Below are positions 23,549-32,109 of a stretch of 64,000 nucleotides of DNA, piece by piece. The DNA is from a candidate division FCPU426 bacterium (GTDB lineage: Bacteria; Oederibacteriota; Muellerivitia; Muellerivitales; Muellerivitaceae). The stretch spans positions 1 to 64,000 of the forward strand of contig JASHNQ010000013.1 of NCBI GenBank assembly GCA_030041545.1, in the 5' to 3' direction. The first letter of the stretch is position 1. Each line of letters opens with the position of its first letter. Made by a program: the position numbers and the translations under genes. The notes beneath the pieces are model-generated. The model did no database searches and had not been told where the DNA came from. It saw nothing but the letters and a program-made list of their open reading frames with translations.

Positions 23549-24715
23549 ATGGGTTTTAAAAACAAAGAACAAGCTTCGCCGGACTTCCTGATGTTCCTGC
23601 TGACGCTGATTTTGGTCACGGTGGGGCTCATTATGATCTACAGCGCCTCGGCCATCCTGGCCCACGACCGCTACGGAAGCTCCTATTACTTCTTCGGCCG
23701 CCAGCTGCTCTGGGTTCTGGCGGGGAGCGCCGCCATGTGGGTGGTTTCGAGGGCGGACCTGGAGTCCCTGCGCGCCTTGGCCATCCCGGGGTTATTCATG
23801 GCCCTCTTCCTGATGGCTTTGGTTTGCGTGCCAGGCATCGGGAAGACGGTGGGCGGGGCCCAAAGGTGGTTCCGCCTGGGGCCTTTTTCTTTCCAACCCT
23901 CGGAGGTTCTTAAAATCGCCCTGGTTTTCTACTTGGCGGATTCCCTGGAGCGGCGGCGGCAAACCCTCTCGAACCTCTCGGGGCTGTTCCCCTACCTGGT
24001 GATCCTGGGGATCTGCATGCTGCTTTTGGAAAAACAACACGACTTCGGGACGGCCGTGCTTTTGGCGCTGGTCACCATCCTCCTGCTCTTCCTGGCCGGG
24101 ATACAGTGGGCTTTTTTCCTGATCCCCCTGTCCATCCTGGTTCCGGTCTTCATCTTCCTGGTGGAGTCGGCCAGTTACCGCATGAAGCGCATCACGGCCT
24201 TTTTAAACCCCTGGGAAGACCCGCAGGGCGCCGGGTTCCAGCTGATCCAAAGCCTGATCGCCGTGGGCAACGGCGGGCCGCTAGGGGTGGGGCTTTCCAA
24301 CAGCTCCCAAAAGCTTTTTTACCTGCCCGCGCCCCATACGGATTTCATCTTCGCCATCATCGCCGAGGAATTGGGCCTTTGGGGGGCGGGGACCCTGGTT
24401 TTTCTCTTCGCTATCTTTATCTTGCGGGGTTTCAAGGTGGCCGCGGTATGGGGCCAAAGGGAGGGCGGGATGTTCCTATCGCTCCTGGCCGCCGGTGTTA
24501 CGGGGATGATCGGATTCCAAACCTTGATCAACTTAGGAGTGGTGACGGGGATCCTGCCCACCAAGGGCATCCCCCTGCCGCTCATTTCTTACGGCGGCTC
24601 CTCCATGGTTTTCACGCTGGTTTCCATCGGGATTCTCTTCAATATCTCCCGGGGAATCAAAATGCCTTTGTCCTTGACGGCAGGGGATGGGTACGGGGCT
24701 TTAGGGGCCAGTTAA
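23549..24715 (+). CDS. ftsW: Septal peptidoglycan glycosyltransferase FtsW (SEDS family)
   Basis: 388 aa, about ten membrane helices. SEDS landmarks: LVTVGLIMIYSASAI in the first helix, GGAQRWFRLGPFSFQPSEVLKIAL, the long loop ending RITAFLNPWEDPQGAGFQ, then GVGLSNSSQKLFYLPAPHTDFIFAIIAEELGL and KGIPLPLISYGGSSM. It polymerises lipid II at the septum with FtsI. The C-terminus is short. The upstream gap of 291 bp is the largest inside the cluster. Confidence 0.95.
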   Translation: MGFKNKEQASPDFLMFLLTLILVTVGLIMIYSASAILAHDRYGSSYYFFGRQLLWVLAGSAAMWVVSRADLESLRALAIPGLFMALFLMALVCVPGIGKTVGGAQRWFRLGPFSFQPSEVLKIALVFYLADSLERRRQTLSNLSGLFPYLVILGICMLLLEKQHDFGTAVLLALVTILLLFLAGIQWAFFLIPLSILVPVFIFLVESASYRMKRITAFLNPWEDPQGAGFQLIQSLIAVGNGGPLGVGLSNSSQKLFYLPAPHTDFIFAIIAEELGLWGAGTLVFLFAIFILRGFKVAAVWGQREGGMFLSLLAAGVTGMIGFQTLINLGVVTGILPTKGIPLPLISYGGSSMVFTLVSIGILFNISRGIKMPLSLTAGDGYGALGAS

Positions 24716-24756
24716 AGGCAGGGGAAAAACAATGAAAATGGTGAAAGGTGTAAAAA

Positions 24757-25902
24757 GTGGAAGGGAACAAGAAGCGGATCATCATCACCGGCGGAGGCAC
24801 GGGGGGGCATATTTTCCCTGGTATCGCCATCGCGCGGGAATTGTCGAGGCGCCCGGAGGTCCAAGTGCTTTACGTGGGTAAGGCCGAGGGGTTGGAATCC
24901 AAATGGGTCCCGGACTCGGGGTTCGAGTTTGAGGGCATCCAAGCCAGCGGTTTCCCACGGGGACTGTCGGTGAGGCTTTTCACCTTTTGGCTGGATTCCG
25001 CCAAAGGGATGGCCCAGGCGGGCCGTATTCTGCGGCATTTCCGGCCGGATGCGATTTTTTCAACGGGAGGTTACGTGTCGGTGCCGGTGTCGCTGGCTGC
25101 GGCTTTGAGGGGCATCCCGGTGGGGCTTTTCGAGCCCAACGTGGAGCCCGGATGGGCGGCCCGGTTTTTATCTTTTTTCTCAAGGAGGATTTTCGTCGGG
25201 TTTGAGGACACTTTAAAACGCCTTTCGAAAAGGAGAACCCAATGGACGGGAATTCCGGTGCGGGAAGAAATCGTGACGGCGGACAAGGGGAAGGCGCGGG
25301 AGAGTTTCGGGTTGAGCCCGGATACGACCACTCTCCTGATGCTGGGCGGCAGCCAGGGGGCACATACGCTCAACCAGCACATGACGGATGTGATCAAGTT
25401 TTTGGGGGAGGGGGACCAGAAGGTGCAGGTGATCATGATGACCGGCTGGAACGACTACCGCAAGACGGTGGACCAACTGGAAAACTGCGGTCTCAAGGTA
25501 ATCCTGAGGCCCTTTATCAGCAACATCCACGAGGCCTACGCGGCGGCCGACCTGGTGGTGGCCCGCGCCGGGGCCATGACCTGCGCCGAAGCCCTAAGCC
25601 GGGGATTGCCGGCTCTTTTTATTCCCTATCCCCACGCTTCCGGACACCAGGAGATGAATGCGAGGGCCTTGGAGAAGGCTGGATCGGCAGTCGTGATTAC
25701 CGAAAAGGAGTTGGACGACGAAAGCCTCACCCGGACGCTGATTTCCCTCCTTTCGGATGAGGGGAAACTGAAAGCGATGGGCGAGGCCGCCCGCAAATTG
25801 GCCAAGCCGGGAGCGGCCGCCGACATCGTGAAAAGCCTCCTCGAAATGGCGGAAAGAAAGAATCAACCGCGAAGGCGCGAAGAACGCGAAGGAAGACTTT
25901 GA
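24757..25902 (+). CDS. murG: UDP-GlcNAc:lipid I N-acetylglucosaminyltransferase MurG
   Basis: 381 aa from GTG 24757 (no closer in-frame ATG). GT28 motifs: ITGGGTGGHIFPGIAIARELSRR, FSTGGYVSVPVSLAAALRGIPV, LLMLGGSQGAHTLNQ, and ADLVVARAGAMTCAEALSRGLPALFIPYPHA with GHQEMNA. It makes lipid II. The last 13 residues (from NQPRRREEREGRL) are encoded by the CGCGAAG repeat that begins the next junction, so this strongly charged tail is repeat-derived. Confidence 0.95.
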   Translation: MEGNKKRIIITGGGTGGHIFPGIAIARELSRRPEVQVLYVGKAEGLESKWVPDSGFEFEGIQASGFPRGLSVRLFTFWLDSAKGMAQAGRILRHFRPDAIFSTGGYVSVPVSLAAALRGIPVGLFEPNVEPGWAARFLSFFSRRIFVGFEDTLKRLSKRRTQWTGIPVREEIVTADKGKARESFGLSPDTTTLLMLGGSQGAHTLNQHMTDVIKFLGEGDQKVQVIMMTGWNDYRKTVDQLENCGLKVILRPFISNIHEAYAAADLVVARAGAMTCAEALSRGLPALFIPYPHASGHQEMNARALEKAGSAVVITEKELDDESLTRTLISLLSDEGKLKAMGEAARKLAKPGAAADIVKSLLEMAERKNQPRRREEREGRL

Positions 25903-25975
25903 AAGATGAAACAAAAAATGGAATTGAATCTAAAGAATTTTTGTTTTCTTCGCGATTTTAGCGTCTTCGCGGTGA
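25866..25975. repeat. Palindromic intergenic element, CGCGAAG arm type (murG-murC junction)
   Basis: ACCGCGAAGGCGCGAAGAAC and onward (inside murG), an A/T-rich centre, then CTTCGCGATTTTAGCGTCTTCGCGGT as the complementary arm. The same family occurs on the other side of murC. Confidence 0.85.
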
Positions 25976-25987
25976 AAGAGGCTGGTT

Positions 25988-27391
25988 GTGAAGGTTAAAA
26001 CCAAAATCCAAACCCTGCCCTTCGCCAACGTCCGGAGGGTCCATTTCATCGGCATCGGCGGGGCCGGCATGAGCGGCATCGCGGCGGTGCTCCTGAGCCT
26101 GAACTATGAGGTGACGGGCTCGGACCTGAAGGCCTCGGAGGTGACGGACCGCCTGGTGGAAATGGGCGCCAAGATCCACTTCGGCCACAAGGCGGCCAAC
26201 GTGGCCGGGGCGGACGTGGCGGTTTACTCGGCCGCCGTGCCCATGGACAACCCGGAAATCCAGGAGGCCCACAAACGGGCCATCCCCGTCATCGCGCGCA
26301 CCGAAATGCTGGCCGAGTTGATGCGCCTCAAATACGGTATCGCCATCTCGGGCACCCATGGCAAGACCACCACCACCTCCATGATCGGGCTGGTCATGAC
26401 CGAGGCGGGACTGGACCCCACCCTCGTCATCGGCGGCCAGGTGGACGTGTTCAAGTCCAACGCCAAACTGGGAAAGGGCGACTACCTGGTGGCCGAGGCC
26501 TGCGAAGCCTTCGGCGAGTTCTTCCTGCTGTCGCCCGTGATCTCCATCGTCACCAATATCGACGACGATCACTTGGACTATTACGGCTCCATCGATAAGG
26601 TGCGGGACGCCTTCGTGACTTTCGCCAACAAGGTGCCTTTTTACGGATGCGTCATCCTCGGCGCGGACGACAAGCAGGCGCGGATGATCCTGCCCCAGAT
26701 CAAGCGCCGGGCCATCACCTACGGGTTTTCCAAGGATGCCCAGGTCTTGGCCCGCAAGGGTCGGTTTGAAAAGGACGGATCAACCTTTGAAGTGGCATTC
26801 CAGGGCAAAAAACTGGGGACAGTTAAACTCAACGTGCCGGGGCGGTTCAACATCCAAAACGCCCTGGCCGCGGTGGCCGTGGGCCTCGAACTCAAAGTTC
26901 CCTTCAAGAAGATCGCGGCGGGCCTGGCGCGGTTCCACGGCGCCAAACGGCGGTTTGAGATCAAGGGGACCTATAAGGGAGCCGCCGTGGTGGACGACTA
27001 CGCCCACCATCCCACGGCCGTGGCCGAAACCCTGAAGGCGGCCCGGAATTTCGCGGGCAACAAGAAGCTCCTGGTGGCGTTCCAGCCCCATCTTTTTTCC
27101 CGCACCCAGCTTTTGCGCGACAAGTTCGGAAAATCCTTCGGCGACGCGGACGAGGCGGTGATCACGGCCATCTATCCCTCCCGGGAAAAGCCCATTCCCG
27201 GGGTCACGGGCATGACCTTGGTGGAGGCTATCCGGGAGAACGGGCATCCTGACGTTCGTTACATCGAAGACCGGACGGCGTTGTTGGAATATCTGAAGGG
27301 CCGTTTAACCGACCGATACGTGTTAGTGACCATGGGCGCGGGGGACATCTGGAAAGTGGGGACCGACCTCGTGCAGAAGCATAAGGGTTAA
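25988..27391 (+). CDS. murC: UDP-MurNAc:L-alanine ligase MurC
   Basis: 467 aa, GTG start 12 bp after the repeat. RRVHFIGIGGAGMSGIAAVLL is the family N-terminus, SGTHGKTTTTSM (about 121-132) the P-loop, then EACEAFGEFFLLSP, VTNIDDDHLDYYGS, and the C-terminal VVDDYAHHPTAVAETLKAAR and FQPHLFSRTQLL. It adds the first L-Ala of the stem peptide. Of the Mur ligases here it is the only one bracketed by two copies of the same repeat family. Confidence 0.97.
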   Translation: MKVKTKIQTLPFANVRRVHFIGIGGAGMSGIAAVLLSLNYEVTGSDLKASEVTDRLVEMGAKIHFGHKAANVAGADVAVYSAAVPMDNPEIQEAHKRAIPVIARTEMLAELMRLKYGIAISGTHGKTTTTSMIGLVMTEAGLDPTLVIGGQVDVFKSNAKLGKGDYLVAEACEAFGEFFLLSPVISIVTNIDDDHLDYYGSIDKVRDAFVTFANKVPFYGCVILGADDKQARMILPQIKRRAITYGFSKDAQVLARKGRFEKDGSTFEVAFQGKKLGTVKLNVPGRFNIQNALAAVAVGLELKVPFKKIAAGLARFHGAKRRFEIKGTYKGAAVVDDYAHHPTAVAETLKAARNFAGNKKLLVAFQPHLFSRTQLLRDKFGKSFGDADEAVITAIYPSREKPIPGVTGMTLVEAIRENGHPDVRYIEDRTALLEYLKGRLTDRYVLVTMGAGDIWKVGTDLVQKHKG

Positions 27392-27402
27392 AAAAACATA
27401 AT

Positions 27403-27512
27403 TTACCGCGAAGGCGCGAAGAACGCGAAGAAAGGCTTTAAAGAAATGAAAAGAGATCGAATCCAAAAAGGTTTTTTTGATTTTCTTCGCGAACTTCGCA
27501 CCTTCGCGGTAA
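27403..27512. repeat. Palindromic intergenic element, CGCGAAG arm type (murC-murB junction)
   Basis: TTACCGCGAAGGCGCGAAGA and onward; right arm TTCTTCGCGAACTTCGCACC and onward to GCGGTAA. The arms pair at 26 of 29 positions around a centre of about 50 bp. The left arm is nearly identical to that of the murG-murC copy. Confidence 0.88.
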
Positions 27513-27527
27513 AGGTTTGGTTTTGAC

Positions 27528-28496
27528 GTGTTAACGCTGGAAAGGGAAACCGTGGATTTCAGGGAACTGGAACATTTGATCAAGGGCAAGGTGGAATTCG
27601 ACCACCCGATGGCACCTTATACCACCTATCACTTGGGCGGGAAGGCGGCGGCTTTTGTGGAACCCCAGACGATCCATGACCTGGCCGAGCTCCTGAGGTG
27701 CCTGACCCACGCGGGGGCGCCTTACCTGATGCTGGGCGGCGGAAGTAACGTACTTTTCGCCGACGAGGGTTTCCAAGGGGTCATGATCCGCTTAGGCCGG
27801 GGTTTCCAAGGCCTTCATATCGAAGGCGACCGGGTACGGGCCAAGGCCGGCACCAAGCTCGTGACGGTCCTCGCCAAGGCCCGGGAAGCGGGATTGGGTG
27901 GGGTGGAGTTTTTCGCCGGCATCCCCGGCACCATCGGCGGGGCGGTGGTGGGCAACGCGGGCGCAAAAAAGGCCTGGATTGGCCCGACCGTGGAGGAATT
28001 GACCATCGTGACACCCCACGGACAGGTAAAACGCTTGGAAAAAACCGATTACACGTACGGCTACCGGAACTCCTCCCTGAAGTTGAGCGGCAACGCGCTG
28101 GTGGAGGTGGTCTTGAGGCTCAAAAAGGAGCCAAGGGCCGGGATCGAGAAGAAAGTGAAGGAATACTTCAAGGTGCGCCGGGGAAAGCAGCCCAAGACGG
28201 AAAAGAACGCGGGCAGCGTATTCAAGAACCCCGAAGGGAACTTCTCGGGAAGGCTGACCGAATCCGTGGGGTTGAAGGGGTTCAAGGTCGGCGGCGCCAG
28301 GGTCAGCGAGGTCCACGCCAACTTCATCATCAACGAAGGCGCCGCCACCGCCCATGACGTAGTGGCCGTGATGCGGGAAATCCAAAAGAGGGTTTGGAAG
28401 GAGTGCCAGATCCAACTGGAGCCCGAGATTCTTCCCCTCGGCGACTGGAATTGGGAAGAAATCAAGGACGTGTTTTGGAACATGAAAGGCAGCTGA
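27528..28496 (+). CDS. murB: UDP-N-acetylenolpyruvoylglucosamine reductase MurB
   Basis: 322 aa, GTG start. FAD-binding motifs: APYTTYHLGGKAAAFVEP, LMLGGGSNVLFADEGF, EFFAGIPGTIGGAVVGNAG and YGYRNSSLK; substrate part KNAGSVFKNPEGNFSGRL and VSEVHANFIINEG. The SVFKNP/VHANFI arrangement without the extra tyrosine loop fits type II MurB. It reduces UDP-GlcNAc-enolpyruvate to UDP-MurNAc. Its stop (GCAGCTGACAG) opens the next repeat. Confidence 0.96.
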   Translation: MLTLERETVDFRELEHLIKGKVEFDHPMAPYTTYHLGGKAAAFVEPQTIHDLAELLRCLTHAGAPYLMLGGGSNVLFADEGFQGVMIRLGRGFQGLHIEGDRVRAKAGTKLVTVLAKAREAGLGGVEFFAGIPGTIGGAVVGNAGAKKAWIGPTVEELTIVTPHGQVKRLEKTDYTYGYRNSSLKLSGNALVEVVLRLKKEPRAGIEKKVKEYFKVRRGKQPKTEKNAGSVFKNPEGNFSGRLTESVGLKGFKVGGARVSEVHANFIINEGAATAHDVVAVMREIQKRVWKECQIQLEPEILPLGDWNWEEIKDVFWNMKGS

Positions 28497-28566
28497 CAGT
28501 CGTCAGTCGTTAGCTGGCAGTTTCGAAGCATTTACTAACGACTGGGGACCGACAACTGATAGCTGG
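28489..28566. repeat. Palindromic intergenic element, CTGACAGTCGTCAGTCG arm type (murB-ddl junction)
   Basis: GCAGCTGACAGTCGTCAGTC and onward, then ACTAACGACTGGGGACCGAC and ACTGATAGCTGG as a degenerate complement. Words are 7-8 bp. It overlaps the murB stop codon. Confidence 0.75.
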
Positions 28567-28622
28567 TTGAATGCGACGCCTACGACAACACGGTTGGGAA
28601 ATTCATAATACCGGAGCGTGAG

Positions 28623-29558
28623 ATGAAAGTCGGCGTATTGATGGGGGGGTGGAGCCCGGAAAAAAGGGTTTCCATGATGTCCGGGAAAGGCGTGGTGGAA
28701 GGGTTGAAAAAGGCCGGAATCCAGGCCGTGCCGCTGGTTTTGACCACAATGGATAAGGACGAAAAACGGCTGGAAAAGAGGCTCAAGTTCGCCAAGTTGG
28801 ACGCGGTTTTTATCGCCTTACACGGGGGGTTCGGGGAGGACGGAACTTTGCAGGCATTGTTGGACAAATGGGGAATTCCCTATACCGGTTCGGGGGCCCT
28901 GGCCTGCGGATTGGCCATGCACAAAGGCTGCTCCAAGCTCGTTTTTGAGGCCAACGGGATTCCAACGGCCCCTTGGCAGGCCCTGCATAAGAGTTTGGAG
29001 AAGGCGAAGTGGCTCAAGGAAATCAAGCTGGGCTTTCCCCTGGCGGTCAAACCCGCCGACGTAGGCTCAGCCATCGGGGTGACCATCGTGAGAAAGAAGG
29101 ATGAACTGGTGAACGCCGTCCAAAAGGCGTTCAAGTACAGCCAATGGTCCATCGTGGAAAAATTCGTCCCGGGGGTGGAGGTGACCGTCACGGTCCTGGG
29201 TGAAAGGGCCCTGCCCGTCGTTGAAATCGTGCCGAAAAACGAATTTTACGACTTTGACGCCAAATACACGCCCGGTCATTCGGACCACGTCGTCCCGGCC
29301 CGGATTTCGCCCAAGAGCGCACAAAAAGTGAAGGCCAACGCGATTCGGGCGGGGAAGGCCATGGGCTGCGAGGACTATTACCGGGTGGACTTCATCGTTC
29401 CCGGGAAAGGGGAGCCCCAGATCCTGGAGGTGAACACGGCGCCGGGCATGACCGCCACCAGCCTGGTGCCGGACGCAGCCAAGGCCGCCGGGATACCTTT
29501 CCCGAAGTTCTTAAAGACGGTGGTGGAGATGGCGCTCCAAAGGGAGAAGAAAGCCTGA
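28623..29558 (+). CDS. ddl: D-alanine:D-alanine ligase
   Basis: 311 aa, ATG with GGAGCG upstream. ATP-grasp fold: VGVLMGGWSPEKRVSMMSGKGV, FIALHGGFGEDGTLQALLD, YTGSGALACGLAMHKGCSKLVF, WSIVEKFVPGVEVTVTVLG, and metal-binding ILEVNTAPGMTATSLVPDAA. It makes the D-Ala-D-Ala used by MurF. Its stop codon shares one base with the ftsQ ATG. Confidence 0.95.
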   Translation: MKVGVLMGGWSPEKRVSMMSGKGVVEGLKKAGIQAVPLVLTTMDKDEKRLEKRLKFAKLDAVFIALHGGFGEDGTLQALLDKWGIPYTGSGALACGLAMHKGCSKLVFEANGIPTAPWQALHKSLEKAKWLKEIKLGFPLAVKPADVGSAIGVTIVRKKDELVNAVQKAFKYSQWSIVEKFVPGVEVTVTVLGERALPVVEIVPKNEFYDFDAKYTPGHSDHVVPARISPKSAQKVKANAIRAGKAMGCEDYYRVDFIVPGKGEPQILEVNTAPGMTATSLVPDAAKAAGIPFPKFLKTVVEMALQREKKA

Positions 29559-30577
29559 TGTATTACCGGGGTTCACGGGTTCCTTTAAGCGAGAAATCGC
29601 CCCGGTTCCATACGGCGGGCGTGGCCTACGGCACCCGCTTCCAGGCGGCCAAGAGGGAATGGAAAGGCGGAAAAGACCTTTTCCTCGGTTGGGGGGGGGG
29701 CAAAGAAAAGCCAACGCCGGTCCGAAGCCAGGCCGCCCATGCCTTTTACCGGCCCGGGGTTACGCCGGTGGAGGATACTCCGGCCTATTCGGGCCGGAAA
29801 AAGGCCTGGACGCCCCCCCGGATGCCGGGGCTTTCCCGCTTCGCTTGGGGCCTCAAATGGGCCGGGCTGGCGCTCCTGGCGTTGGCCGTGGTTTGGTCAA
29901 AAAACAAAACCACCGCCATGCTCCAGGACGTGGCGGGTTTGAGGCTGGAAAGGGTGAGCGTGGACGGAAACCATTACCTGACCGACGACGAGGTCATCCA
30001 AACCGCGGCGCTGCCGCTGGGGGAAAGCATGTTCAAGCTGGACCTAAACGGGGCCCTGGAAAGGGTCCAAAAGATGGACTGGGTGGAGGGCGCCTTCATT
30101 GAAAGGCGCTTGCCCCGTTCCATCGTGATTTCCGTGCGCGAACGAAAGCCCGCGGCCCTTTTGGACGACGGCGACCTTTACGGCGTGGATCCGCAAGGCA
30201 GGGTTTTACCCCCTTCGCCGGCCCTTTTGCGGGAAGACCTGCCGCTGATTTCCGGGTTGACGGCCAAGGCCGACGAGTTGGGGAACACCACCACGATGGA
30301 TTCCCTGAAACCGGCGTTGGACTTTTTGTCCTTCCTCCGAAAAAAGGACCCGGTTTTGGCCCAGGACGTTTCGGAGGTCAACCTTTCGGAGGCGGATTCG
30401 TTGAAAGTGACGTTCATCGACGGCGTCCAGGCCGATTTCAACCCTACGGTCGATGAGACCGACCTGAGGCGGATGGCCCTGGTCTTGAGCGATTTAAGCG
30501 GCAAGGGAAAACACGCGGCCACCATGGATTTCCGGTACCGCGGCATGGTGTTGGTGAAAACAAGGGAGGCCCCATGA
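29558..30577 (+). CDS. ftsQ: Cell-division protein FtsQ
   Basis: 339 aa. It has a long basic cytoplasmic region of about 105 residues, one membrane helix near 107-124 (GLKWAGLALLALAVVW), then a POTRA domain (LRLERVSVDGNHYLTDDEVIQTAALPLGESMFKLD in parts; WVEGAFIERRLPRSIVISVRERKPAALL) and the FtsQ-type beta domain. It is longer at the N-terminus than the E. coli protein. It should scaffold FtsL/FtsB. Its stop overlaps a 51-aa ORF by 4 bp. Confidence 0.9.
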   Translation: MYYRGSRVPLSEKSPRFHTAGVAYGTRFQAAKREWKGGKDLFLGWGGGKEKPTPVRSQAAHAFYRPGVTPVEDTPAYSGRKKAWTPPRMPGLSRFAWGLKWAGLALLALAVVWSKNKTTAMLQDVAGLRLERVSVDGNHYLTDDEVIQTAALPLGESMFKLDLNGALERVQKMDWVEGAFIERRLPRSIVISVRERKPAALLDDGDLYGVDPQGRVLPPSPALLREDLPLISGLTAKADELGNTTTMDSLKPALDFLSFLRKKDPVLAQDVSEVNLSEADSLKVTFIDGVQADFNPTVDETDLRRMALVLSDLSGKGKHAATMDFRYRGMVLVKTREAP

Positions 30578-30729
30578 AACCACAGCGGGTTTTGCGGAAT
30601 TACCGGAAAAAACTCAAAAGGATGGTGGCGTCCCCCCTCAGGACCATGGACCGGGCCAAGCAGGTGAACCTCAAAATGATCAAGGTTTGTTTCGGGCCCT
30701 GCCGCTGCTTCTCGGCGGCCAAACGCTAG
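30574..30729 (+). CDS. Unannotated 51-aa basic Cys-containing protein between ftsQ and ftsA
   Basis: ATGA overlap with the ftsQ stop (ATG 30574), TAG at 30727. The peptide is highly cationic (QRVLRNYRKKLKRM near the start) and ends in a compact Cys motif VCFGPCRCFSAAKR (three Cys, CxxxCxC). Codon use matches ftsQ and ftsA. No known family comes to mind. A membrane-surface or nucleic-acid-binding peptide is possible; metal binding by the Cys cluster is speculative. It is followed by a 32-bp perfect inverted repeat. Confidence 0.6.
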   Translation: MKPQRVLRNYRKKLKRMVASPLRTMDRAKQVNLKMIKVCFGPCRCFSAAKR

Positions 30730-30743
30730 AAAGGCAGAAAAGC

Positions 30744-30832
30744 GAATTTTAAATTACGGTTTATTTTCAGCCGGTAAAACCGGCTGAAAATAAACCGTAA
30801 TTTAAAATTCAAAATTCATAATTCAAAATTTC
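30744..30832. repeat. Long perfect palindrome of the AATTTTAAATT type (before ftsA)
   Basis: Arms 30744-30775 and 30779-30810 are perfectly complementary over 32 bp with an AAA loop (centre CAGCCGGT-AAA-ACCGGCTG). An extra right-arm word stretch follows (AAAATTCATAATTCAAAATT). It ends about 11 bp before the GGGGGTGG ribosome site of ftsA. Confidence 0.92.
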
Positions 30833-30855
30833 TTTTTTTGAAGGGGGTGGATGGG

Positions 30856-32109
30856 ATGGCTAAGGAAATCAAGCAGGACATCGTGGTGGGACTGGACCTG
30901 GGCACGACAAAGGTGTGCACCATCATCGGCGAGCAGGACGACGAGGGGCAGGTGCACATCATCGGGGTCGGCACCACACCCTCCACGGGCCTGAAGAAAG
31001 GCTCGGTGGTCAACATCGAGCAGACCATCGCTTCCATCAAGAAATCCGTGCAGGACGCCGAACGGATGGCGGGCGTGGAGGTTTCCTCCGTCTTCGCGGG
31101 CGTGGCGGGGGGGCATATCAAGGGCCTGAACAGCCGGGGGGTCATCGCGGTATCCCGCAAGGATAAGGAAATCACCGAGGATGACCGGGAGAGGGTCATC
31201 GAGGCGGCCCAGGCCATCGCCATCCCCCTGGACCGGGAGATCATCCACGTGATCCCCCAGGAATACATCGTGGACGACCAGGACGGCATCAAGAACCCCG
31301 TGGGCATGTCGGGAGTGAGGCTGGAATCCGAGGTGCACGTGGTGACGGGGGCCGTGACCAGCGTGCAGAACATCGTGAGGAGCGTGGAGCGGGCCGGGTT
31401 GCAGGTGGCGGACATCATCCTGCAGCCCCTGGCATCGGCCGAGGCCATCCTCTCGGCCGACGAAAAGGAGTTGGGCGTGGTGCTGATCGACATCGGTGGC
31501 GGGACCACCGACATCGCGGTCTTCATCAACGGAGCGCTCTGGCACACGGGCATCATCACCCTGGGCGGGACGCTGGTGACCAGCGACGTGGCGGTAGGGC
31601 TCCGTACGCCCAACACCGAGGCCGAAAGCATCAAGATCCAGTACGGATGCGCCTATACGGCCATGGTGAAGGAAGAGGAGGAGATCACCGTGCCCGGCGT
31701 TGGCGGCCGTCCCGACCGGCGCATGCCGCGCCGGGTGCTCTCGGAGATCATCGAGGCCCGGATGGAGGAAATCTTCGAGCTGGTGGGCGCGGAGCTGAAA
31801 AAACACGGTTTCGAGGACCGCATCCCGGCCGGGGCGGTCATTACGGGAGGCGCGGCCCTGATGGAAGGCACGGCCGAACTGGCCGAGAAGATCCTCCAAC
31901 TGCCGGTCCGAATCGGCTCACCCAAGCGGGTGGGGGGGCTCACCGACGTGGTGTCCAACCCCGGCTATTCCACGGCCGTGGGGCTGGTGCTGATGGGAAC
32001 ACAGGCCCAAAACCAGCAGGGCGCCAGGAGGGGGGCCGGTTTTTCGGGCGGCGACGCCTTCGGCCATATCCTGGCCCGCATGAAGAAATGGTTCGGCGAC
32101 TCCATATGA
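30856..32109 (+). CDS. ftsA: Cell-division protein FtsA
   Basis: 417 aa from ATG 30856 with GGGGGTGG upstream; the frame continues to a TTG at 30838. Actin-fold motifs: IVVGLDLGTTKVCTIIGE (phosphate 1), VLIDIGGGTTDIAVFINGALW (phosphate 2), and ITGGAALMEGTAELAEKIL (adenosine). SHS2/1C-type region about 85-165. The C-terminus ARMKKWFGDSI is a short amphipathic helix, the expected membrane-targeting tail. It tethers FtsZ to the membrane. A 15-codon ORF that repeats WFGDSI overlaps the stop. Confidence 0.95.
   Translation: MAKEIKQDIVVGLDLGTTKVCTIIGEQDDEGQVHIIGVGTTPSTGLKKGSVVNIEQTIASIKKSVQDAERMAGVEVSSVFAGVAGGHIKGLNSRGVIAVSRKDKEITEDDRERVIEAAQAIAIPLDREIIHVIPQEYIVDDQDGIKNPVGMSGVRLESEVHVVTGAVTSVQNIVRSVERAGLQVADIILQPLASAEAILSADEKELGVVLIDIGGGTTDIAVFINGALWHTGIITLGGTLVTSDVAVGLRTPNTEAESIKIQYGCAYTAMVKEEEEITVPGVGGRPDRRMPRRVLSEIIEARMEEIFELVGAELKKHGFEDRIPAGAVITGGAALMEGTAELAEKILQLPVRIGSPKRVGGLTDVVSNPGYSTAVGLVLMGTQAQNQQGARRGAGFSGGDAFGHILARMKKWFGDSI

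Noticed and set aside
24735-24760. AAAATGG / AAAGGTG / AAAGTGG upstream of murG as a second MraZ site.
   Set aside because: Only one box is a full match, spacing is 9 then 10, and there is no promoter. Probably chance in A/G-rich DNA.
18868-28566. Short tandem words (CACGAAG, CGCGAAG, ACAG) considered as a CRISPR array.
   Set aside because: The words are 7-9 bp, degenerate, without unique spacers of constant length, and are followed by their own reverse complement. No cas genes are present.
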